Assembly (NCBI GenBank): GCA_030425205.1
Contig: JAUIAP010000051.1
Coordinates: 1 to 42,034, forward strand
Source: Anaerolineae bacterium
GTDB lineage: Bacteria; Chloroflexota; Anaerolineae; Promineifilales; Promineifilaceae
DNA: 42,034 nt
Direction: 5' to 3'
This document shows, piece by piece, positions 1 to 9,900 of the stretch. Made by a program: the position numbers and the translations under genes. Position 1 is the stretch's first letter. Every line of letters begins with the position of its first letter. The notes under the pieces were generated by a model. The model saw nothing but the letters and a program-made list of their open reading frames with translations, ran no database searches and had not been told where the DNA came from.

Positions 1-108
1 GATTAGGTTATGAACGCTACCGCGCAGAGCGTTACAAATGGCTTGGATTATTGTGATGTGAACGAGTCGGTTCGGTGACAGTAGCGAACGAAATGGGATT
101 TTACGTCA

Positions 109-3100
109 CTAATACTTTGTCTCATTTGTCGGAGTTGTTTGACTGGGTGGGGACAGATCAATTTGTGCGTCTTGTATAAGCTGGTTGACTTCTTCCTCTG
201 AAAACCGACTCAACAGATAGTTAAGTAAATCTTCCTGTCGATTCTGTCCGAACGCCATGCGGTAGACGGTCAGCGCACGCTGGAGGCGTGTGAAGCGGGT
301 TAAATCTCGGCTGAGCGGAAGGGCAGGGACATGCCGCTCGATGTGGGCAAACGGTTCCCCTTCGGCGGGGTAAATCCAGAAGGGGACAAGATCGCTGCGG
401 GTTGATTGGGTGTGGGCGTAGGTAAAGAGTCGTTGCCAGAGGTCACTATCGGCCGAATCAGATTGCCAAAATTCGACCGAATCCCCCACAAAATGCGCCA
501 CATTTTTCCGCACCGCATGACTCTTGTAACGATGGATGCGCCCCTCACGCTGCTCTAAATCGACGGGATTACTCGGCAAATTCCAGTGGACGAGCGCGTG
601 ACAGTAGAGGTGAAAGTCCAACCCTTCTTGCCCAACCGATGTACTGACAAGCACGAACGGCCAAAACGGGGAGTTGAACGCCTCGCGCACCGCTTCTTTG
701 CGCGTTAGCTGTGCGCTGTCATCGCGCAGATCGCCAAAGCGCAGGGCAAAATGGGTGCGAATGCGTTGCGTTTCGCTGTGGATGTTGCCGTCCCGCACGC
801 TGATGTCGTCATAGGAAAGGGAAGGGGTGCGTAACGTGATGACATCGCGCATCGTGGCGGTGAGCTGGGCGATGGTTTTTTCGGCCGAAAAATCAAATAG
901 TCCCAGCGACTCGCGCAAAACGTGACAATACTCATCAAGCACCGCTTGCAGACAACCAGCCGCTGCATACTCCAAAACGTGTCGCCAGTAGGGATCGCCA
1001 CTATCCCGTTTGCGAACGAGCGCAATCACTTCAGGCGTATTGAATAGAGAGCGGAACGCCCATGCGACCTGGGCAGCGTAATGATGGGCATGTGCCTCTG
1101 GAAACAGCCGACCAAAGCTCCGCAGCGGCACGATCCCCAATCCCGCAACTGCCAGCAGTGTCAAAACGTCAACCAGATCGCCAGGAGGGTGTCCCCAATC
1201 GTGTGTATCCCCGTTTTCCCATAGCTTTCGCGCCTCCGTAACGTGTTCTGCCCAAACTGTACTTTCGTCATGTTCTTCATCCGCTTGCCAAACGGCTGCC
1301 AAATGTTCTCTCTCCCAAAACGCCGTCATCTCTGGCGCAAAGTGGCGGTCGAGCAATATTGGCACTGCCCAATACCAGCGTTCGTCGGCACGCCCGCCTG
1401 TGTCGGTGGGGAGATTCAGCGGGACGAGATGTTCGGTGACGCGGGCATTGATGGCGGTTTTGAGGGTTTGTAGGGTGGAGGGATCGGCCGAAATCGGCAA
1501 CATCTCCCCCAAACGTGCCAGGGTTGCGCATGGATATAGCATCCCTAACACGGGCATTCCTGTCAGACGCTCTTCGCGTTGGGCAAAGTTGAGCAACGGA
1601 CTTGTGCGTTTTGTGTAGTGAGGTTCATCTTCATACGAGCGCAGCATCTCCCGTTCAGCCGCATAGCTGATCAATGACGCGACGGCGTGGGGTACGACCT
1701 GCCATGCGGAAAAGATTAGACGCTTGGTCAAGGTTGGCAGCGTCGAAAATGGCATATCGAGTTGATAATACGGCAGCGATGGTGGCAGCCACAGCAGTTG
1801 CCACGCCCCTGCATCAACCGTCTCGGCCAACAGCGAGCGCAACCGCGCATTGTTTGGGTCAAGCGCACCAAACTGCTCAATCGTTGCAGCTGGCAGCAAA
1901 AGATGTTGCGCTTTTTGTAACTGGGTTGCCGTCTCTGCCTCCTCCAGTGATTTCTCAAATGCACGCTTTAGCTGATAGCCGCGCATAAAGTTGAGCAGAT
2001 AGGGAGCAGATTGCCAATAGCTCAACGGCATCGGTTGCCCGATCTGTGCGGTGAGCGCATTGAGATGGACAAAGCTGTGGAGATCATTGGCGACAAGTTG
2101 CGGCGCGGTGTGAACGGTGCGGATCAGCGCATTGCGATCTTGCGATCCCGACACCTTTTCCATCCGTGACATCACCTTTTTCAGCAGTCCCTCAATCGCT
2201 TGCTTCAGTTGCGGCAACAGATCTAGCCGACCCGCAAACATCGCCTGTCGATACTGTTTGAGCAATGAATCGCACTGCAACGCCTTGTGATCATCTCCCT
2301 GATAAAGAAATTCAACCGTGCTTAAAAAGTCGCGGTAATGGTCATCTGTCTCCTGCTCATCTGCCAGCGTGTACATTTTGTATGGGGTAGCGGAGAGCAG
2401 CAGTGTGTGGGCATCGCTGTGCCGAAACAACGCTTGCGCCAACTCACCCGCCGCATCGTCACCAGCGAGCAGCGATTTGAAACGCTGAAACTCATCGAGA
2501 ATAATCAGATCGGGTTCAAGCGCGTCGATACACGCATCTGCCAAAATCAGGCGCAGTTGCCCCAGCAGATAGCGTTGCCGCCAGCGTGCCTTGTCTGAAT
2601 AGTTGGTGCGGCGGCGCATGTAGTCGCAAAGCCACTCAAATCGCTCCCGTAAGCTCTGTTCCCCTTTTTCAGCCCGCACGCGTTCTGAGCGCGTGAGATT
2701 TTTGAGAAAGTCACGCATCAAATCAGCATCCGCTTCCTGTACGCGCACCCGTTCTATGTGCCATTTGAAGTTACCTCGATTCATCAGGTGCGCGAACACC
2801 TTATAAGGAGCCTCTCCGCGCATCTGCCAATGATCTTCGAGCATGTGATAGATCAGCGCACGTTCGCGTGCCTGCCCGCCAGAGTTGCCCATATCGAATG
2901 ATGTGCCGGGTGTGAAGGAGATGAAATTGAGCTTGTTGTGTTTGAGGTTTTGAATTTGCAGCGGCAGTAGCGTGATGCGCGTAGCGAGGGCAAAGTCGTG
3001 GGAACTGCCGGGATCAGGGTGGAGACGGTTGATATTTTGGCGTGCGATGTCAGCGTTGGAGCAGATATAGATGATGTCGAGACGGTCGATCTTCTCCCAC

Positions 3101-3288
3101 AGATGATCGATGGCGCGTGCGATCAGACCGCGTGCGACCATTGTTTTGCCCAGTCCGACCTCATCGGCGACGAGAAAGCGGCATGTGCGGTCTTCTGCCA
3201 AAAAGAGTCGTTCAAAGGCATGATTGACGGTACGTCGCTGGAAATCTTTGAGCGGGGCGAGGGCTTGGGTGAGGTTGGGACGAGGCAT
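109..3288 (-). CDS. SNF2-like superfamily 2 helicase (defence-type)
   Basis: A 1059-residue DNA-dependent ATPase/translocase of helicase superfamily 2, last gene of a leftward three-gene operon. Walker A is ADEVGLGKT at residues 41-49, motif II is DEFQ at 265-268 and motif III is SATPYK near 299-304. The C-terminal RecA lobe has STSVGQEGLDF (from about 882) and QREGRIHR (913-920). A long helical insert separates the lobes, which fits the large helicases found beside PLD nucleases in defence loci. The start is ATG at 3288, 27 bp after the PLD gene stops. The role is probably to translocate on DNA for the PLD and DUF6361 partners; that is inference. DrmD-like or RapA-like helicases are the nearest alternatives. 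Helicase identity is sure, the pathway is not. Confidence 0.85.
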   Translation of the reverse strand: MPRPNLTQALAPLKDFQRRTVNHAFERLFLAEDRTCRFLVADEVGLGKTMVARGLIARAIDHLWEKIDRLDIIYICSNADIARQNINRLHPDPGSSHDFALATRITLLPLQIQNLKHNKLNFISFTPGTSFDMGNSGGQARERALIYHMLEDHWQMRGEAPYKVFAHLMNRGNFKWHIERVRVQEADADLMRDFLKNLTRSERVRAEKGEQSLRERFEWLCDYMRRRTNYSDKARWRQRYLLGQLRLILADACIDALEPDLIILDEFQRFKSLLAGDDAAGELAQALFRHSDAHTLLLSATPYKMYTLADEQETDDHYRDFLSTVEFLYQGDDHKALQCDSLLKQYRQAMFAGRLDLLPQLKQAIEGLLKKVMSRMEKVSGSQDRNALIRTVHTAPQLVANDLHSFVHLNALTAQIGQPMPLSYWQSAPYLLNFMRGYQLKRAFEKSLEEAETATQLQKAQHLLLPAATIEQFGALDPNNARLRSLLAETVDAGAWQLLWLPPSLPYYQLDMPFSTLPTLTKRLIFSAWQVVPHAVASLISYAAEREMLRSYEDEPHYTKRTSPLLNFAQREERLTGMPVLGMLYPCATLARLGEMLPISADPSTLQTLKTAINARVTEHLVPLNLPTDTGGRADERWYWAVPILLDRHFAPEMTAFWEREHLAAVWQADEEHDESTVWAEHVTEARKLWENGDTHDWGHPPGDLVDVLTLLAVAGLGIVPLRSFGRLFPEAHAHHYAAQVAWAFRSLFNTPEVIALVRKRDSGDPYWRHVLEYAAAGCLQAVLDEYCHVLRESLGLFDFSAEKTIAQLTATMRDVITLRTPSLSYDDISVRDGNIHSETQRIRTHFALRFGDLRDDSAQLTRKEAVREAFNSPFWPFVLVSTSVGQEGLDFHLYCHALVHWNLPSNPVDLEQREGRIHRYKSHAVRKNVAHFVGDSVEFWQSDSADSDLWQRLFTYAHTQSTRSDLVPFWIYPAEGEPFAHIERHVPALPLSRDLTRFTRLQRALTVYRMAFGQNRQEDLLNYLLSRFSEEEVNQLIQDAQIDLSPPSQTTPTNETKY

Positions 3289-3315
3289 AGGTGTGTTGCG
3301 TATTGGGTATTGTCT

Positions 3316-3336
3316 TTACGCTTTACGTTTTACGTT
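3316..3336. repeat. Short tandem repeat at the PLD gene 3' end
   Basis: TTTACG-like units (TTACG, CTTTACG, TTTTACG) are repeated about three times across the PLD stop codon and into the 27-bp gap before the helicase gene. Similar simple linkers occur at 5154-5177 and 25176-25220. Confidence 0.5.
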
Positions 3337-5148
3337 TTCATCAGCGTCGTAGATTTCACAGTATGCTTGCCAAATGGGTTTCCAAATGGTGAGCAGATCA
3401 AGCGGCAGGCGGTCGGGTGTATCTTGTAGGATGTCGATGATACGGGCGATGGCGGGGAGGCGGTCGGGCTGTTGGGCGAGGGCTTTGACGAGTGATTCAA
3501 ATAGTTCGGCCGATCCCAACACCCCTGTCCCATCTGATCCAACCGTTTCACTCGTCGTCCAAGCATCTGCGCTTAACAATGCAAGCGGTGAGTCTGCCAG
3601 CAGCAAACGTAGATAGCGCAATACGGCGTTGCTGTCGGACAGCAAATTACGCACGATATGTGCCTGACGATTTTCAGGCGCGTTTAGCAGTGGGACGTTG
3701 AGGACAAAATAGCGATTCACCTTTGTTTTATCGACTTTGATAGAGAGCGTAAACGCGAAAAAGCTGGTAAGGGCAGTAAAGGAGATGGGCGACCAGATTA
3801 GAGGCTCCACCTCTTCAAAACGTGGAACCTCTAAGAAGTGGCGCGTATAGCTTTCTTGTAGAGAAATCGGCCGAATTCCCAACACAATCCCATCAGGCAA
3901 CGCAGCGACATTTCCCGACAAACGCAACGCCCACTCGTCGGCGCACGCCTCAACATCCGCTTGCCATGCGACAGCCGCAAGCTCACGCTGCACTTGCTCC
4001 AACTGTTCGTCAAGCTCTTCGCGTAGTGATTCTTCTGCATCCGCCTCTGCTGGCTCAAACGGCATGAGCAGCTTGCCGATCCCGTTTTCCATATCAGATG
4101 GCAATAGCCTGTCGATTCCGATATGTTTGCGGTCACCGTGTAGGGCGACGAGAAATTCGACATTGTTGCCGAAAGCGGCGTTGGTTGCGTTGGCGGAACC
4201 TGTCCAAAGCGTGGCACGTTTCAGCCGTCGGCCATGCTCCAATAGAAACAGCTTGGCATGGAGACCTGTCAGCTCGCTACTCTCTTCCTCATCCAGCTCG
4301 GCCGCACTGTCGAGTGTAAAGACCTGATCGACGGGAGAGAGTTGTTCGGCCGAAAATTTCATTACCTCATTCAGGCGCGTAATCAGCGTCGTGCCATGCG
4401 TGACTTGGTGTGTCAACCGCTTGAGCGTGCTGGCGGCTAGAAATGGCGAGATAACCAGCAGCCGACGCGAAGGGCCATCCGTCTGAACATCAAACGGCCA
4501 GCTTTTGCGCCCTGTATAACCGATGGGGTAAAAGTCGATGTCATCAAAGCCGCTGGGTAAGGTGAACTGAACGCGGCGCACCTCGTCAGCAATTTGGGCG
4601 ATGATGGCTGGATTGGGGACGGGCTGCGTGGCAAGGGTGGCAAGGGTGGTGATAAAGTCGGAAATCGGCCGATTTTTCCCGAACGCGCGCTTGCGTTCCA
4701 GCAACTTGCCATCCAAACAAAGCAACGTGTCCCACGAGCGATCAAACGTCAAGTTGCGGCTGGCAACCAACAGTCGATAGCGCACGGGCGCACCCGTCGC
4801 TACATAGCGCAGGGCCCACACCTTTGGATGAAAGACCCCATTTTTCTTGGGCGCAGCCACCTGCATAATCCGCGATTCCAAAAAGCCAAACATCGGCTGA
4901 TAGGTGGCGGGAATGCTGATGCGTCCTGCCTGACAAAAGATGGTGACGCGCTCCGCGTTGGCCTGTAATGCCTGTAACATTGCCAGCGGATCATCCGTCT
5001 CGCCCGAAAACAGACTGAACGCCAGCGGCACAGTCACCGCTGCCAGCAGATCAAGCGTGAACGTCGTCCCAATCGCGTGATCGAGCTGATAGCCAGACGG
5101 TGGCGCGAGGGCGGCGAAGAGGTGTTGGCGGTCGTTAGGGTCAAGCAT
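3316..5148 (-). CDS. Phospholipase D-family nuclease-like protein
   Basis: A 610-residue protein with two PLD half-sites. The first is HPK at 107-109 followed by SRNLT at 130-134. The second is GLHAKLFLLE (HAK at 297-299) followed by GSANAT at 317-322 and E331. This HxK...S/GxxN layout is that of PLD-superfamily phosphodiesterases, which in bacterial defence loci usually act as nucleases rather than lipases. There is no signal peptide, so it should be cytoplasmic. The C-terminal 220 residues are unassigned. It lies 10 bp downstream of the DUF6361 gene and 27 bp upstream of the helicase, so the three are almost certainly co-transcribed. Its last codons (KRKA-stop) run into a tandem TTTACG-type repeat, so the exact C-terminus may vary between strains. 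Confidence 0.8.
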   Translation of the reverse strand: MLDPNDRQHLFAALAPPSGYQLDHAIGTTFTLDLLAAVTVPLAFSLFSGETDDPLAMLQALQANAERVTIFCQAGRISIPATYQPMFGFLESRIMQVAAPKKNGVFHPKVWALRYVATGAPVRYRLLVASRNLTFDRSWDTLLCLDGKLLERKRAFGKNRPISDFITTLATLATQPVPNPAIIAQIADEVRRVQFTLPSGFDDIDFYPIGYTGRKSWPFDVQTDGPSRRLLVISPFLAASTLKRLTHQVTHGTTLITRLNEVMKFSAEQLSPVDQVFTLDSAAELDEEESSELTGLHAKLFLLEHGRRLKRATLWTGSANATNAAFGNNVEFLVALHGDRKHIGIDRLLPSDMENGIGKLLMPFEPAEADAEESLREELDEQLEQVQRELAAVAWQADVEACADEWALRLSGNVAALPDGIVLGIRPISLQESYTRHFLEVPRFEEVEPLIWSPISFTALTSFFAFTLSIKVDKTKVNRYFVLNVPLLNAPENRQAHIVRNLLSDSNAVLRYLRLLLADSPLALLSADAWTTSETVGSDGTGVLGSAELFESLVKALAQQPDRLPAIARIIDILQDTPDRLPLDLLTIWKPIWQAYCEIYDADENVKRKA

Positions 5149-5153
5149 GGTGA

Positions 5154-5177
5154 AGTTGCTAGTTGCTAGTTGCTAGT
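5154..5177. repeat. 7-bp tandem repeat AGTTGCT, about 3.3 copies
   Basis: AGTTGCT is repeated exactly at 5154, 5161 and 5168 with a partial fourth unit. It forms the stop region of the DUF6361 gene and its junction with the PLD gene. Slippage here would change the C-terminus (the residues ATSN) or the spacing of the two genes. Confidence 0.7.
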
Positions 5178-6385
5178 GGGGAGAGGATGTCTTGGAGGAT
5201 ACGCTTGGTTTGGTTCCAACGGTAGTCGAGTTGGTTGATGCCCGATGCGCCCGACCAGCGTTCGCGGGCGCGGGTGTTGTGTAGGCGTGCCTTATTGCGT
5301 TTGCGCTGATATTCACGCTGTTTAATCAGGGCGCGAGCTTCGGCCGAAAAGCCGCCTGTTCCCTCTCCCACTGCGACAGGACTGGGGTGAGAATTCTCCG
5401 CCAACAAATCGATCCACTGATCGCAAAATTGCCGCGTGTGTTGAGGCAGACGTGGGTTGCTCTCGCAGACCATCTGCCAAAAATCATCTCGATCCCAGTT
5501 GCGGATTTCGCTCAGGCTAATCGCCGTGTGCCAATTGTCGATCCATTCTTGATATTTCTCTATCAACTCGTCACTTTGCGTCATCTCAGCCAGTATCAGA
5601 TTGTATAGCAACGCCGCACCGTAAATCGCCTCACTAAACAGTCGTGCGTGTGTAAGCTGGCGTTTATGCAGGTCGGACAGATCGTGCCAGTTTGGAAACT
5701 GCCATGCAAACGGGACGTTTTCGAGATCTGTCACGTTGCAGCTTGTCAGATACGCCAGTAGAGACTGTGGCGCACTGCTGGCAATGCGTTCGCGCAGGTA
5801 GTCGCTCTCATCGGCCGAAAGTGCAAATGTCACCCCCTCTGGAAACCCCTCTGGCAGTGGCGGCAAGTTGGCGTGCCAGTTGCGCGGCTGTGGTGTGTAT
5901 TCGTCGCGCTGCTGCTGGATATGATAGAAGTGGTCGAGATGGTCGTGATATTGCGCTTGCGATTTAGTGGGCAGAAAAATTCCCCACTGCCCTATCCCCG
6001 CCCAGTAGACGCTGCTTGGCAATCGCTGTAAATGCTTGCGCGACCGCTTGCCGATAACGCCCTCCTTGTCGGCATTCTCATCCGCCAGCAGCGCATTGAT
6101 CAGCCGTACCTCCTCCCGTCGCGCATAGTCGTTGATCTGCGCCGAGCGGACCCCTCTACGCTCCAACTCCCGATAGATGTACGGCACGAATAGAAAATAT
6201 CGCGCCCGCGTTTGGATGGTGCTTGTGCCAGGAAAGAGCAGGTCAGACAGCGCATCACGCACGCTGCCGATGCCAAGTTCGTCGCGGGACTCTTTTTCGC
6301 TGAATAGTGAGATGAGGTCGAGCATTTTTTGGCGGTCTTGCTCGTTGTGGTCTAGCCATGTGAAGGAGGATGCTGCTTGGAACAT
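5159..6385 (-). CDS. DUF6361 family protein
   Basis: A 408-residue protein that I recognise as DUF6361. The N-terminus has SFTWLDHNEQDRQKM (residues 7-21), then RDELGIGSVRDALSDLLFPG and TRARYFLFVPYIY, the family hallmark. No catalytic motif is evident and the biochemical function is unknown. It is the first gene of the leftward operon with the PLD nuclease and the SNF2-like helicase, an association I recall for this family, so a role in a defence or DNA-processing complex is likely (inference). The start is ATG at 6385. No good Shine-Dalgarno precedes it. It is divergent from the wHTH gene at 6499, and the 113 bp between them must hold the operon promoter. Confidence 0.75.
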   Translation of the reverse strand: MFQAASSFTWLDHNEQDRQKMLDLISLFSEKESRDELGIGSVRDALSDLLFPGTSTIQTRARYFLFVPYIYRELERRGVRSAQINDYARREEVRLINALLADENADKEGVIGKRSRKHLQRLPSSVYWAGIGQWGIFLPTKSQAQYHDHLDHFYHIQQQRDEYTPQPRNWHANLPPLPEGFPEGVTFALSADESDYLRERIASSAPQSLLAYLTSCNVTDLENVPFAWQFPNWHDLSDLHKRQLTHARLFSEAIYGAALLYNLILAEMTQSDELIEKYQEWIDNWHTAISLSEIRNWDRDDFWQMVCESNPRLPQHTRQFCDQWIDLLAENSHPSPVAVGEGTGGFSAEARALIKQREYQRKRNKARLHNTRARERWSGASGINQLDYRWNQTKRILQDILSPLATSN

Positions 6386-6433
6386 GAGGTGATTTTACAG
6401 TGTTGCGCTCGTATCCAAAAATCATTTTTCTAA

Positions 6434-6454
6434 GTTAGAACAAAAAGTGCTAAC
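6434..6454. repeat. Inverted repeat GTTAG-N11-CTAAC, copy 1
   Basis: GTTAGAACAAAAAGTGCTAAC lies in the divergent gap between the DUF6361 operon and the first wHTH gene. It matches, with one mismatch over 21 bp, a second copy at 24164-24184 upstream of cas1, and the similarity fades over the next 15 bp. It may be an operator for the wHTH/WYL regulators or a dispersed intergenic repeat. The position suits either. Confidence 0.5.
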
Positions 6455-6498
6455 CGCTGCTTAGGCTGAAAGTAAATCAATTTTGCTGGAGGTCAGAT

Positions 6499-6696
6499 AT
6501 GGCACGGTTAGAACGTGGAAAGCGTGAACAGCGACGGAGAAGCATCCTTCACATAGTCAAGGAAAGTTTCGGAATAAAAGAAAGTCGAATTGCAGAACAA
6601 ACAGAGTTGCATCGGCGCGTTGTGAACAACTATTTGCGCGAGCTAGATGCGGATGGGGAAGCGCATCGGGAGGGGTGGTATTGGTATGAAGGATAG
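6499..6696 (+). CDS. Free-standing winged-helix DNA-binding protein
   Basis: A 65-residue protein made of a single wHTH. ATG at 6499 follows a clear TGGAGG Shine-Dalgarno at 6486-6491. It aligns end to end with residues 1-64 of the WYL-Cas3 fusion encoded downstream: both start MAR, share GI(K/R)ES and VNNYLREL, and end in WYE. It is therefore a paralogue of that N-terminus. It has no effector domain. By family knowledge such a protein would bind DNA as a dimer; by inference it shares or competes for the operator of the fused regulator. It is the first gene of the plus-strand CRISPR side and is separated from cas3 by a 234-bp structured gap. Confidence 0.75.
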   Translation: MARLERGKREQRRRSILHIVKESFGIKESRIAEQTELHRRVVNNYLRELDADGEAHREGWYWYEG

Positions 6697-6699
6697 CCA

Positions 6700-6730
6700 G
6701 AGTTGCCAACTTTCCAAAAGTTGGCACTCT
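6700..6730. repeat. REP-like palindrome, copy 1
   Basis: A near-perfect inverted repeat with arms GAGTTGCCAACTTT and AAAGTTGGCACTCT around CCA, just after the wHTH stop. A perfect version lies at 15665-15695 after cas6e. Neither has a following T-run, so a REP-type element is more likely than a simple intrinsic terminator, though the stem could still slow transcription. Confidence 0.65.
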
Positions 6731-6930
6731 TATTATCCCCGCGGGGTCTAATACCCGCCCGCTCTGCGGGGTCTGTAACTCTGAGCAAAATCCGTACCCG
6801 AAGGGGCAAAATTCCGTAATACTCCGTCCGCTTGCGGCGGAGATAGGAATTTTGAGGATTTTGGTTTTATTGCTAAATCGTGCTTCGTAATTTTCCAACT
6901 TTTATTTACACTTACTATTGAGGTAAACCA
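6731..6930 (+). other. Structured 200-bp gap upstream of cas3
   Basis: No gene is visible here. GCGGGGTCT is repeated at 6740-6748 and 6767-6775. A nested imperfect hairpin spans 6786-6863: CAAAATCC (6786) pairs with GGATTTTG (6856), CAAAATTCC (6807) with GGAATTTTG (6846), and an inner CTCCGTCCGC pairs with a GGCGGAG stretch near 6837. The gap ends in AT-rich DNA and an AGGT Shine-Dalgarno before the cas3 GTG. It could be a degenerate mobile repeat or a leader RNA for cas3. Confidence 0.5.
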
Positions 6931-9900
6931 GTGGCAAGAATCAGTGATGAAGATAAATCGGCTCGCAAAGAACGTATCCGTTTAATTATTCGACGCGAAA
7001 ACGGTATCCGTGAGAGCGAAATTGTTGACCAAGTTGGATTTGGGCAGCGCACGGTCAATAACTATCTGCGCGAGTTGGAATACGAGGGCAAGATTTTCAA
7101 GAAGGGCGTACTTTGGTATGAGCAGGATTTTGCGGAGACGGAGCTAAGACGGTTTGCGCTTTCGGCCGAAGAAACCCTCACGCTTTATATCCTTGTGCGT
7201 TTGTTTGTTAAACAGACTGACAAACGCAATGAAATTGCGGAACAACTGCTTGTTCGTTTAGCTGAGGTGTTGAAGAATGAGGAAATCGTCCACGCTGATA
7301 TTTTAGAAGCGTCGAAAGAGTTGGCAGGACGCGAAGAAAAGGTGGGTTTTCTCAAAATCTATCGCACTGTTTTACGTGGCTATCTCTTTCGACGGCGGCT
7401 CAAAATTGTGTATCAACCGCTCAATGCTGAGTTGTTTGAGACGGAGCTCGAAATCTATTTGATTGAACCATCCAGCTTTGGATATGCGACATATTTAATC
7501 GGATATAGCGGAAAGCACGGCAAGGTGTGGACATATAAGTTGGAGCGGGTGATTTCGGCCGAAATTCTCCCCCAAAAATACGACATCCCCATAGACTTTC
7601 CCGGCCTCGACTATCTCCGCAACGCATGGTCAATCTATGGCGGTGAAAAGACGGTGCGAGTCAAGCTGCGTTTTTCTGAGCGCGTTAAGGCGCGGGTGTT
7701 GGAATCTAATTGGCACTTTTCGCAGGAGTATGATGATGAACAGCCTGACGGCTCTTTGTTGTGGTGGGTTGATGTTGCAGATACGACTGACATTTTTCCA
7801 TGGATTCGGCAGTGGGGTGGGGACGTAGAAATTTTGGAGCCAGATAAGTTGCAACGTGCTATGCGAGTCCATGTGCGACGATTGGCGGAAAGCTACGACC
7901 TGACTACAGACATACACAAACTCCCTTATCAGTTGCTCTATGCAAAAACAGATCGCGCTACGGGACAGCAAGTTCATCAACTACTCCATCACCTGATCGA
8001 TGTAGGGCAAGTTGCCAAGCAGCTTTGGGAAAATGTTTTGGGCGCGAGCTTTCGAGCGCACATCGCTACATTACTTGGTCTGAACGAGGAAGAAGCGGGG
8101 CGACTCTGTGCATTTCTGGCGGCTCTGCACGACCTGGGTAAGGCGGGTCCTGTTTATCAGGCGAAATACGCGCCCGACTGGTTGAAGAAAAAGCTGGGAA
8201 AGATGGGCTTGAATGTCCGCGACACGAATTTACTAACGGTTCCTACACAACACGCCGCGCACGGCACGGTGACCGCATGGGCGTTGCCAAAGTTATTGCA
8301 GGAATATGGAGGATTTGATCCGCATTCGGCTCAAAAAATCGCCTTGACGCTTGGTGGTCATCACGGCGTATGGGAAAAGCCTTCCAAGTTGATCCGCGAT
8401 AGCGACGCATGGGATAGCTGCCGTCGTGATTTGTATTGGGAGTTACGCGGTGTTTTTCAACCACCGCGTTGGCGAGAGAATTTGCCGCAGGAGGCTCTCA
8501 ATACTTTCTGTATGCTGCTATTGGGGCTTACATCAGTCGCGGATTGGATTGGTTCTCGTGAAAATCATTTTCCGTTTGTGGAAGAAGTGTTGCCAACGCG
8601 AGTGTATGCGGAGATTTCGGCCGATCAAGCCGCAAACGCACTCAAAGATTTAGGCTGGCTGGGCTGGCAACCAACAGGCGAGACGCGCACCTTTGAACAG
8701 CTTTTTGCCTATCTCGACCCTAGCAAGACGATCAAGCCACATCTCGTTCAACAGGAAGTGATCGATGCTGCCCGCGATAGACAGCTGCCCGCACTGCTTA
8801 TTTTGGAGAATGTGACTGGCGGCGGCAAAACAGAGGTCGCTACATACCTCGCTGATAATTGGCTGCAACGCACGCATGGACGCGGTTTCTACGTTGCAAT
8901 GCCAACACAGGCGACGAGTAACCAGATGCACGACCGCATGACGCGCTTTCTCGAACATCGCTATTCAAAGATGTTGGTCAACGTGCCGCTGGTGCATGGG
9001 CAAGCCGCTTATGATGCCCGAATGCAGAACATTGCGCTCCATCGCGTTGAGGATGATAGTCAAGGAGTCGCCGCACTCAACTGGTTTACGGAGCAGCGCA
9101 AACGCACGTTACTCGCCCCCTTTGGTGTCGGAACGGTGGATCAAACGCTACTCTCAATTTTGCAAACGCGCCACTTTTTTGTGCGTCTGTTTGCGCTCAG
9201 TCACAAGGTCGTGATTTTTGATGAGGTTCATGCCTATGACACCTTCATGTCCACGCTATTTGATCGGCTGCTCGGTTGGCTGCGGGCAGTTGGCACATCT
9301 GTCATCATTTTGTCTGCGACGCTGCCGCAAGCGACTCGTCGTCGGCTCGTCGCGGCCTATTCGAGCGTTGAGCCGCCAGATATTACCGATTTCTATCCTG
9401 CGCTGACGCTGGCATCTGCCGATCAACCCGCAAAAACTATCCAGCTAACCGCACCAGATGACGTGTCACTGAACATCGCATGGAAATCGCTGCCCGACCC
9501 GTCTGCAATCGCGGCGTTTGCCTTTGAGCAGGTAAAAGAAGGGGGGTGCATGGCGATCATTTGCAATACGGTCACGGAGGCACAGGAAATCTTCAAAGTG
9601 ATCTGGCATGAACGCGCTCAGCATTTTATAGAGGCAGAGGATTTGATTCTGTTTCATGCGCGTTTTCCTCCTGCGTGGCGCACGCAGATTGAAGAGGCGA
9701 TTCTGGGCAAATTTAGCAAACGAGGAAAGCGACCAAAACGCGCCATTGTCGTTGCAACACAGGTGATCGAACAGTCGCTTGACCTCGATTTTGACATCAT
9801 GCTTTCTGCGTTGGCTCCGATTGACCTATTGATTCAACGGGCGGGGCGGCTGCATCGGCATGATCGCGGCGAGCGTCGCCATCCCCGCTGTTTGTCGCTC

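Noticed and set aside
3..56. Possible C-terminal tail of a plus-strand gene (LGYERYRAERYKWLGLL, stop at 54)
   Set aside because: Only 17 codons are visible; it may be real but cannot be supported.
109..6385. DISARM or Dpd system, because a helicase and a PLD protein are present
   Set aside because: No DUF1998-type DrmB, methyltransferase or 7-deazaguanine gene is nearby, and DUF6361 is not a part of those systems as I know them.
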